Source: Macrostomum hystrix (Eukaryota; Platyhelminthes; Macrostomidae). From it: 64,000 nucleotides of DNA. Positions 56,201-64,000 of this stretch are shown in pieces. A program made the translations under genes and the position numbers. The first letter of the stretch is position 1; every line of letters begins with the position of its first letter. The notes beneath the pieces were generated by a model. It was not told the DNA's origin. It made no database searches and saw nothing but the letters and a program-made list of their open reading frames with translations. Where the stretch lies: contig CATNEN010000003.1 of assembly GCA_950097015.1 (NCBI GenBank), forward strand, positions 744,001-808,000, read 5' to 3'.

Positions 56201-59200
56201 AAAGGGGATTGACGATGACTCTCAGGAATAGGTTCCGGTCTGTTCAGCGGCTGCTGCTTCTGCTGCTGCTGTCGAGACGGCTGAGGCGTGGCAGTTATCT
56301 GCGAGACGGACAGAGGTCGCTCAACTGGCATTGGCGTCCTCGGAGCTCCGCGCGATGGCGCCGGACGCTCCCGTTGTTGTACTTGAGGCGGCGGCTGCGG
56401 CTGTGGCTGCGGTTGTGGCGGCTTCTGCTGTTGTTGCTCAACTAGCTGATGCTGCTGCTGCTGCTGCTGCTGCTTTTGCCTTCCTTGCTGCAGTTCTTGC
56501 GCTTCAGGCAAGACACCTCCGGCTCTGTAAAGTTATCAGTGAGTAAAATATTTTTATTTGCTTTTATTTTTACTTTAAGTAGTGCAGCAAGAATACGGCA
56601 CTTGAAAATTCGAAAAAAACTGTACGAACCTGCTGGCCTTTAGCAGCTGTTCAAAACTGCTGTGCTGTCGCCGACAAGCCTCTTGAAACTGTCGCAACAG
56701 TGCCACGGTGAGGTGTTCGCCGAGAGCAGGACTGACCAGAAACTGGTGACTCAACAGGTCGCCGGCGGCCGGCCTATTTCTAGGATTCATTCTCAGGGTG
56801 GCCTTTAAAAAGTCGTGAAACGCGGCAGACCAGGCGGCTTTGTCGCGCAGTCGAGCCGGTTTAAACCGGCTGGTGGTCATCAGCTGCAGCGCCTTCAAAG
56901 GCTGCATGTTGAATAGCGGCGGCTCTAGTTCAGCTAGCTCGATGGCCGTGATGCCAACCGACCAGATGTCGCAGCGCTCATCGTAGCCGCCCTTCCGCTT
57001 CACGTCAGCGATCTGAAGGGATTTAGGGGATAAATTTTAAGTCTGGTTTCTTTATCTGAAGGAATTACGATAAAGGTGTAGGATCTGATGGGTTGACGAT
57101 AAGGGTTTGGGATCTGATGGGTTGACGATAAGGGTTTGGGATCTGATAGGTTGACGATAAGGGTTCGGGATCTGATGAGTTGACGGTAAAGGTTTGGGAT
57201 CTGATGAGTTGACGATAAGGGTTCGGGATCTGATGAGTTGACGGTAAAGGTTTGGGATCTGATGAGTTGACGATAAGGGTTTGGGATCTGATGAGTTGAC
57301 GATAAGGGTTTGGGATCTGATGAGTTGACGATAAGGGTTTGGGATCTGATGAGTTGACGGTAAAGGTTTGGGATCTGATGAGTTGACGATAAGGGTTTGG
57401 GATCTGATGAGTTGACGATAAGGGTTTGGGATCTGATGAGTTGACGATAAGGGTTTGGGATCTGATGAGTTGACGATAAGGGTTTGGGATCTGATGGGTT
57501 GATGATTAGAGTTTAGGATCTGAAGGAATTTTGATAAGGGTTTAGGATCTGAAGGAATTTTGATAAGGGTTTAGGATCTGATGGATTAATGATTATGGTT
57601 TGGGATCTGAGGGAGAAAAGAGGGACCATAGAATCTGAGGAATTCATGACAGGATGTGAATTCATATGGGATTTAACATATCCACATGGACACAGACCTC
57701 TGGCGCCATCCAGTACGGTGTGCCAATGAAGGACATCCGTTTGCCGAGAGTCTCGGTGATCTGGGCGGAGATGCCAAAGTCGGCCAGTTTGACTCGGCCC
57801 TCGGTTGTCAGCAGAATGTTGGCGCCCTTGATGTCTCGATGAATCTGGTGCTTGGCGTGCATGTGCATGAGGCCACGGACCACTTCGCGCGAGATGAAAG
57901 CGATCACAGATTCTTCCAGAGGGCGCCGTGTCGTGGTGTAGATATCCTGCGGCGTGGACAGATCATGGGATCAATTTGTGAATTCGGGAATTCGACTCAG
58001 GAATAGGAATAAAATCCCAATGACTCAGGAACAATTGAGTAGTCTAGAAGAATGGGAATAAAATCCTAATCACTCAGCAACAATTGAGTCGTCTAGAAGA
58101 ATGGGAATAAAATCCTAATCACTCAGCAACAATTGAGTCGTCTAGAAGAATGGGAATAAAATCCTAATCACTCAGCAACAATTGAGTAGTCTAGAAGAAT
58201 GGGAATAAAATCCCAATGACTCAGGAACAATTGAGTAGTCTAGAAGAATGGGAATAAAATCCTAATCACTCAGCAACAATTGAGTAGTCTAGAAGAATGG
58301 GAATAAAATCCCAATTACTTAGCAACAATTGAGTAGTCTAGAAGAATGGGAATAAAATCCCAATTACTTAGCAACAATTGAGTAGTCTAGAAGAATGGGA
58401 ATAAAATCTTAATCACTCAGCAACAATATAGTCTAGAAGAATGGGAATAAAATCCCAATTGGTAAGAAAATTTTATTTAAGATAAATATTTGTTGATGTT
58501 TAAAAATCACCCTTAGCAGCTAAACAAAAGTATGTTTGGGCAATGAAAATGGAAAATTTCTTATTTATAAGGACAGAATAAAATTCAGAAACAAACAAAA
58601 ACAAGAAGCAAAGACCTACCTGTAAAGACTTGCCACCGCAGTATTCCATAGCCAGCCAAAGGTTGAGATGATTCAGCATGCGATTCTCAGTGAGGTAGGC
58701 GCCATAGAATTCCACAATATTGGCGTGGCGGCATTCTCGCAGCACATACAACTCGGTTAGAATGCTTTTCAGATCATCTTTGGGGTCGATTTTGACGCAC
58801 TTCAACGCAGCATAAAGGCCAGTCAGACGATTCTTAGCCTACATTTTCAATGATATTCATTGCTAATTAGGGTTGACATTTTTACCTTATTTAATTTTCT
58901 AACTATTACAAAACAAAACTTATCTAGACACATTGCTTCAGTTCAGCCAGCTGTTTAGCTAATTTGTATCAACTTTGGTTGAGGGTGATTATGACACTGG
59001 CCTAGTCCATGGATTGAATAGCTACAGCTATGACACTGGCTAAACACTTGGCCTTAATTGACAAATTATTGTTATAAAATACTAAGTAGGCCCTTAGCTA
59101 CCCACGATCAAGCTAAAGGAAGCCCAGTGATTACAGTTTTGGAATTCTGGCTGCTAAAGTCAACATTTAAAATCTATGCTGAATAGAAGCAATTTATAAT

Positions 59201-61477
59201 TATAAAGTGCTTCAATTTCAATTCACCTGGTTGTAAACTAGGTATTGAGCATCAGATAGAAAGCTAGGGTGGAAATTCAAGTATAATTTTTTACTTCTAG
59301 TCGATGGATTTAATAGCCACTAACTGCTTTAGATCCAACTAAGATAAATGTGATTTGAAATATAAGCTATATTGAGTAACTTTTAAGACACTAATACTAA
59401 TTGCTTGTTAAATTTTAGGTAGTTTTATATAGTTAAAAATGTGGACACTACATACCTATTAGTAAAATCACACCTAAATCAAGAAAATTTATTTCAGTAA
59501 TTATTAAATTTGATATTTTGATAATCCAATTTAATTTGCTATCTATAAAGCTATATTTAAAAAAGAAAATGTTGTGATATTAGTTAAAGGTCTAAAAAAA
59601 TACCAACATATGATATTTCTATGTATATATATTTCTACATAAAAAGTAATCATTGTTTACTTTATTTTTAGTCAAAATAGATAGGTTTTGCAACATACAT
59701 GCGCAACCTCCCAAATCTTAGCCGGCCGTGCGACTTAGTTTTTGCTCTCATTTGCGACTTAGTTCGTTTCATTGCTCTATTTACGACTTAGTTTGCTCTC
59801 ATTTGCTCTTTTTCTCTCCCCTTTTTCCTTTTCTTCACGCCTTCCTTTTTTGTCCCTTGGTCCCCCCTTTGATTTTTTTGCGCTTGGTCGATTGGTTTTT
59901 GCGACTTACCTTGCTTGGCCCTCGTTTCACCCGGCCGGTTCGGCCAGGTCAGCCGGGTGTTGCGCATGTATGTTTTGCAAGGAGTTAAGAGCCTAGTTGT
60001 CAATAAAAAAGTCTAGGCACCAGATGTTACTTTACTTTAGTTGCCAATAAACAGAAAATTTGCATTCTTTCATTTAAGGATTCCCAAATTTGCACTATTT
60101 TATAATATGATCCCTACTGAAAAAAACAATGCTGATCTAGAATTGTTGTTTTAAGTGTAAGTCCAACTGCCATTGACTTAATTTTGCAACAGACCAAATA
60201 AAAGCTACAACATTGACAATTATGACAACAATAATAGATAAAAAACAAAGCAACGGAGCCTTATATTCACTTTTGTATTATGCTGCCTTACTATTGGGAA
60301 GCATATGAAATTTGTAGGAATCGACAATAAGACAAAACCAAAATGTTATTTGATCACTTAAATGGTAGAAATAAGTGTGGGGGATGTAAAAGAGTAGTGA
60401 ATATTAATTATATTAATAATTTTTATAATTAAAAAAGGCAGGGCTTATTCCCACGGTCCCATGCCGATAATTTCAATTTTATCCACATGGATCCGTGCCG
60501 ATAATTTTCTGCTTATCCACATGGCAGCTTGTATGAATAAGTCTAAAACCCTTTATATAAATATGCCGTGCCATTAATTTCAATTTTATCCACATGGTTC
60601 TGTTCTTTGAAACGAGGCCCTTTCGGGTTTGAATGTTTTGTTGAACCCTCGAGCCAATAGATCGACAAAGTTGCCAGTGTGTTATGACAGTGTTCTACAT
60701 TTCGACCTACACATTCATTAACTGACATTAATGTCATCCTTTTTAATTATTGTAATAACAACTTACTAAATCTTTTGTCATTAATTAAGTGTTTTCATTC
60801 AAATTGTATTGACTTACAACAAAGTAAGAAGTCTATCAAAGAAAATCATACGAGTCAACCAGCAGAATTCTAGTCAGCACCAAACTCGTCACACATATTA
60901 TACATCATTGTTATTCTTTTACACTATGCATTGATAGTGTACACTATACACTATACTCTGAAGCAAAAGCCTTATGCTCAGAGAAGAATAGGTAGGGACT
61001 TGAAAGTAGACCTATTCATACAAGCTGGACTGTGTGGATAAGTGGAAAATTATCTGCACGGATCCGTGTGGATAAAATTGAAATTATTGGCATGGGACCG
61101 TGGGAATAAGCACTTCCATTAAAAAATTAAGTTGAAACATCCTAGCCTCAAATATTTAAGCCTCAGACTTAAACATGTACATTTTTATTAGGGACCTAAA
61201 TGGTGGAGCAAAGTAAGGCAGTATTTGCTTGGAGCAGATTTAATCTTGAGCAAATTTAACATGAAATTCATTCCTTCAATGTATACATTTTTTTTCATTT
61301 ACTTAAATTCATATATTTTACATACCTTAAATACACGACCATATGTTCCACTTCCAACTTCTCTGATATTAATGTAAAACTCCCATGGATCAGAGACTTT
61401 AATAATGCTTAGCAACTGGGGATGTTTTTCGAAAATTGCCTGCCTTGAGCAGTTTATATGGTCACCCAGTGGCATAG
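53210..61477 (-). CDS. MAP4K / germinal-centre-kinase family Ser/Thr kinase with CNH domain (complete)
   Basis: Eight exons in phase: 61326-61475 (ATG at 61475), 58620-58838, 57698-57946, 56630-57012, 56021-56524, 54913-55621, 53811-54482 and 53210-53392 (TGA); 1,022 residues. The kinase domain has the glycine loop GSGTYG, catalytic Lys in AALKCVK, the C-helix Glu in [32 protein letters not shown] and [11 protein letters not shown], followed by [20 protein letters not shown]. The middle is a Gln/Pro/Ala-rich linker with PxxP stretches suited to SH3 partners. The C-terminal citron homology (CNH) domain starts near [19 protein letters not shown] and includes [11 protein letters not shown] and [15 protein letters not shown], closest to the MAP4K3/5 group. 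MAP4Ks act upstream of JNK and in TOR or Hippo-related signalling. The last acceptor (53392) was chosen by phase and family alignment. Confidence 0.93.
53393..53810 (-). other. CT-rich intron of the MAP4K gene
   Basis: The plus strand is pyrimidine-rich with degenerate CTAGACCTTCT-like units, so the transcript is purine-rich. It is flanked by a GTTTG donor and a CTAAG acceptor. Confidence 0.6.
54620..54880 (+). mobile_element. SINE family A, 3' part, in a MAP4K intron
   Basis: GGCTTGGGGGCTTGTCGCGC through GTGTCACTAAATGATGTGCC with an ATTAGTATTATTAT tail. It ends about 30 bp from the exon donor at 54913. Confidence 0.8.
55690..55988 (-). mobile_element. SINE family B, reverse orientation, in a MAP4K intron
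   Basis: On the minus strand the head reads GGGGCTGTAGCCTAGTGTTT with a diverged B box near 55928-55945, and the body contains the CAGTCCATGGACTG-type palindrome (55740-55754). The 55622-56020 intron is mostly this element. Confidence 0.75.
57060..57640. repeat. 29 bp minisatellite in a MAP4K intron, about 19 copies
   Basis: Unit GGGATCTGATGAGTTGACGA plus TAAGGGTTT, highly regular in the middle and degenerate on the right. Confidence 0.93.
58010..58460. repeat. 49 bp minisatellite in a MAP4K intron, about 9 copies
   Basis: Unit AATGGGAATAAAATCCTAAT + CACTCAGCAACAATTGAGTA + GTCTAGAAG. It contains the inverted pair ACTCA/TGAGT around AACAAT. Confidence 0.93.
58930..59060 (+). mobile_element. 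SINE family B, tail fragment
   Basis: TTCAGTTCAGCCAGCTGTTT and CCTAGTCCATGGATTGAATA match the body of family B; diverged. Confidence 0.6.
59694..59972 (-). mobile_element. MITE with 14 bp TIRs and 8 bp target duplication, copy 2
   Basis: 279 bp bounded by CATACATGCGCAAC and GTTGCGCATGTATG. It is flanked on both sides by TTTTGCAA (59686-59693 and 59973-59980), a perfect 8 bp target-site duplication, which points to a hAT- or P-type transposase supplied in trans. The inside matches copy 1 at 39367 in inverse orientation. Confidence 0.88.
60443..61112. mobile_element. Non-autonomous element with about 80 bp terminal inverted repeats
   Basis: The left end GCTTATTCCCACGGTCCCAT recurs reverse-complemented at 61112, and similarity runs for about 80 bp with few mismatches (GATAATTTCAATTTTATCCA on both sides). 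An extra partial copy of the end motif lies at 60565-60600. No transposase and no clear target duplication. Confidence 0.7.
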
Positions 61478-62698
61478 CTACAAGTAAAATATTATCTCAT
61501 CACAAAAGTTTATCCATGAAACGGCTTTTTCAAACTAAAGCGACAATAAAATAATTATTCAAGTCTACAACTTGAACACCTGAACTAACTATGCAATAGG
61601 GCCTATAATGACTAATGTAATGTAACCACCCAATCAGCAAGGCCTTTCCACTATAGTGTTGTATTCACCTACTACTAGTTTATACTCGATACTGAGCAAT
61701 GGCAAAATAACTAGATTTAAAGGAATGATAAGACTTGAATAAAAATGTACCAGCATGAGGCCCAAAAATTGCTTTACTTTACATTACTTAATATGGAGTT
61801 TAGTCTAAGAAATTACTCGTAAGAAAATCATGTTTAAATTATTATACTAAATTTTAACAAACCACTTGCCAATAATTTCATAAGAAGGCAACGGAACGTT
61901 TACGTTCTCCTTAAAAATTTAATAGTAGTAAAACTGTTTTCAGTTTATTATAAAATAAATATAGCTGTGCAATTTGCTAACCACTTCTAATTATGGTGGT
62001 GAAAGCGTACTGACTAATGCATCACATTTGCCAAGAGTAATCTGTAAAACACGCAACGGTTTCATTTAAAGTGACATCTTTTTCTTAACTATGAGTGGCT
62101 TAACAAGTAATACTTTCATATGACATCACGACTATCAAATTAATTTACGATGTGCATTGTAGAATCTAGTAGCTTCAATACCAAAAGGGAGCGCATTTTG
62201 GCATATCGGGCGGATTTTCAATGCATCTTGATTTTTTGTACATAAAACTTTTTGTCCTGGAAATTACAGAGATCCGAGTCGAATTTTATTTAAAGAGGCT
62301 GCAACAACAACAGCAGCATAGGCTACGTAACATTCAATGCACATGTCTTGAATTTTTTAAATGGTCAACATTGACCAATCATTTTATATTTCGGTGAATG
62401 CGAAAGGTTAAAACAGAATAGGCGCAAGTGTTTAAAAATATAAACCTGTTTTCTGTACAGTACGCTATTAAATGCTCTTAAATATGCAATACCCAATTTG
62501 TAAAAAATGCGCACATCGTTCGAACACTTAAACAGCAATACAATATGCATAAACTGCGTACCGATTTTGCTATAAAAACATTTATGCGGTGAAATGAGTT
62601 ACAAATTATTGTTCAAGCCGCACACTTACTCACTACTCAAAAAGTATAATTTCAGCAATGATTTAATAAAATAATAATAAGTGATTACAGCGTTAAAC
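61478..62698. other. Intergenic region between MAP4K and the Greatwall-like gene
   Basis: AT-rich; should contain the MAP4K promoter and any 5' UTR exon. The ORF at 62365-62550 is unsupported. Confidence 0.45.
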
Positions 62699-62950
62699 CA
62701 GGGGCAGGCAAACTTCGGCCCGCAGGCGAGATGCGGCCATCGAAAATTCCCACATACGGCCCGTTGCACCTTCCGACACCTACAGCATCCTGTGTCATCT
62801 TTCCCCTGTCACATCTCTTCACGGTCTCGTCTGTCCCGTGTCTCATCTATCCCGAGTCTCATCTCTCCTGAGTCTTATCTCTTCCGTGTCTCACCTCTCC
62901 CCTATCTCATATTTCTACAGACAATGCGGCCCGCTGTCGTTGGCGTCTTT
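62699..62950 (+). mobile_element. hAT-like non-autonomous element, copy 2
   Basis: Starts CAGGGGCAGGCAAACTTCGG then CCCGCAGGCGAGATGCGGCC and ends near ACAATGCGGCCCGCTGTCGT, with a CT-rich centre like the copy at 38972. Confidence 0.55.
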
Positions 62951-62999
62951 TAGGTTCTCGCTTTTGCCCGCTAGCTAACAAGTTTAATGGTTTCGGTGG

Positions 63000-63060
63000 A
63001 GTCTAGAATCGAACCTACGACCTACAAGTGTGTCGGACGCTCTAATTACTAAGACTGACA
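63000..63060 (-). mobile_element. SINE family B, head fragment
   Basis: Reverse of the tRNA-like head: a diverged B box at 63001-63020 and GTGTCGGACGCTCTAATTAC. Short and diverged. Confidence 0.5.
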
Positions 63061-63147
63061 ATGACAATGGATAAACAAAGCAAAAAGTAAATAACTGAAA
63101 GTTTTCGTGCAAAAAGGAAGACAAAGCTATTAGAAACTCTTCAGCTT

Positions 63148-63666
63148 CTAATCCAACCTCCGACTGTTAGCTCTGACACGATTAGCCGGCTCAAAGTAGC
63201 TGGTATCCTGGCAGTCTCCGCCCAGATCTGGCACAAATGGCGCCTCGGAGCTGTGCAAGCGTTGCCAAGCGACGTCGATAAACAGCGAATGCCGGCGCAG
63301 ATCGTTGATGTCCAATCGACTATCGGGATCGGAGCTGAGTAAGCCGTCGATTGCTGAGATGGCTTCAGGCGAGAGTTCGGGTTCAGCATCTTCAGCGTCC
63401 AGACAGGAGCGAGACTCTGGCCAAGGAATCTGCCTATTCAGAATGTTCTCCATGACCAGCTCGGGTGAGTTGGCGCTAAATGGCGGATAGCCGCTAAGAA
63501 ATTCGAACAGACAAACGCCAAGAGCCCAATAGTCAACGGCTGTGCCGTGTGGCAGGCCGCGAATCAGCTCCGGGGCCAGGTAGTCCGGAGTGCCCAACAG
63601 GCGCTGATGATGCTGGTGCTGGTGCTGCGCTGACTGGCCTGATGGATTCAAACACGTGCTTAAGCT
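63148..63666 (-). CDS. Greatwall/MASTL-like kinase, C-terminal exon (partial gene)
   Basis: The exon encodes LLGTPDYLAPELIRGLPHGT, VDYWALGVCLFEFLSGYPPF, ENILNRQIPWPE, DSRLDINDLRRHSLFIDV and the AGC-kinase tail DTSYFEPANR, ending SRRLD-stop at 63148. The GTPDYLAPE activation segment and short tail resemble Greatwall/MASTL, the mitotic kinase that acts through Endosulfine/ARPP19 to restrain PP2A-B55. In Greatwall a long non-conserved region splits the kinase domain just before this segment, so an exon starting shortly upstream of it fits. The right border 63666 (TTTAG acceptor, phase 0) is a best guess; AGs nearer the domain are possible. The N-lobe and middle region lie beyond the right edge. 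Confidence 0.82.
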   Translation of the reverse strand, partial: SLSTCLNPSGQSAQHQHQHHQRLLGTPDYLAPELIRGLPHGTAVDYWALGVCLFEFLSGYPPFSANSPELVMENILNRQIPWPESRSCLDAEDAEPELSPEAISAIDGLLSSDPDSRLDINDLRRHSLFIDVAWQRLHSSEAPFVPDLGGDCQDTSYFEPANRVRANSRRLD

Positions 63667-63717
63667 CTAAACTTGAAACTTGGCAATCTACATAATACAA
63701 ATAGATAAGCTTTCTAG

Positions 63718-64000
63718 GGGGCTGAGTGGCAGAGCGATTAACGCGTTTGCCTCTCGCACAAAGGTGCCTGAGCTCGATTCCGCTGCGAAGCCAGATTTTG
63801 GAGCTTCAGGGCAATCTATACCCTTGAGGTCCAACCTCCAAGGCACAGAGAGAGTGTACACTGCGAAACGATGAGAAAGTCAAGGCGGATGTACACACTT
63901 GTCTGAGTACGGTGCTGCGTAAGGTATATGTGCGCGTGATCAGAAGTCAGAAATGGGCAGAATTGCTTCCTCGCTGGCTGTGGGTCTAGTGTCACCAAAT
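63718..64000 (+). mobile_element. SINE family A, complete head, cut by the window edge
   Basis: Best-preserved tRNA-like head: TGGCAGAGCGATTAACGCGT (A box) and GAGCTCGATTCCGCTGCG (B box), then the family body to TCTAGTGTCACCAAAT at the edge. It sits in an intron of the Greatwall-like gene. Confidence 0.88.

Larger units (their letters stand above)
58839..61325 (-). other. Large first intron of the MAP4K gene
   Basis: 2.5 kb within the kinase domain coding region, between the glycine-loop exon and the catalytic-lysine exon. It holds a SINE B tail (58930-59060), a MITE (59694-59972) and an inverted-repeat element (60443-61112). The rest is AT-rich. Confidence 0.85.

Noticed and set aside
63718-63790. 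tRNA gene
   Set aside because: A and B boxes are present but no complete cloverleaf or anticodon arm was found, and the sequence continues into the SINE body.

Overview
The window reads as nuclear DNA of a free-living flatworm (Platyhelminthes). Genes are split by short GT-AG introns, coding exons are GC-richer than the AT-rich surroundings, and tRNA-derived SINEs and MITEs are scattered throughout. The best taxonomic clue is the gene at 24622-25471, which joins EF-hands to a dynein-light-chain domain. That is the architecture of the flatworm tegumental allergen-like (TAL) proteins. A Macrostomum-like animal is a reasonable guess but is not proven by the sequence.

Layout. (1) 1-22828, minus strand: at least 32 phase-compatible exons of one giant secreted protein, with about 3,370 residues in the window and continuing past the left edge. 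Its order is CysD (mucin WxxW), EGF, VWD-C8-TIL, EGFs, three C-type lectin domains, EGFs, seven Caspr-type fibrinogen-like modules, three EGFs, a second VWD-C8-TIL, and more EGFs. This looks like a gel-forming mucin or bioadhesive protein. (2) 24622-25471, plus: TAL protein. (3) 26516-28155, minus: a three-exon gene for a 91-residue basic helical microprotein. (4) 29900-32293, plus: an ankyrin-repeat protein with nine dimeric repeats. (5) 34459-38716, minus: a complete ten-exon class I bHLH E-protein (Daughterless/TCF3/4/12 type, 618 residues). (6) 45430-48461, minus: three small predicted type I membrane proteins, each with a pair of CCAAT boxes about 200 bp upstream. (7) 53210-61477, minus: a complete eight-exon MAP4K/germinal-centre kinase with a C-terminal CNH domain (1,022 residues). 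(8) 63148-63666, minus: the last exon of a Greatwall/MASTL-like kinase, whose remainder lies beyond the right edge.

The non-coding DNA is unusual. Many introns and intergenic gaps hold their own minisatellite, and more than twenty unit families are visible, with periods of 8 to 78 bp. Two neighbouring arrays lie inside the E-protein gene. One carries thirteen CACCTG E-boxes at an exact 20 bp spacing, the other about ten AGATAAG GATA-type sites. Two tRNA-derived SINE families, a MITE with 14 bp terminal inverted repeats and (in one copy) an 8 bp target-site duplication, a longer inverted-repeat element, and a hAT-like element account for much of the rest. No reverse transcriptase or transposase was recognised.

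Exon limits were set by reading frame, GT/AG sites and phase continuity by eye; no alignment or transcript was available. The genes are not an operon and appear to be unrelated neighbours, except for the three membrane-protein genes, which may be co-regulated.
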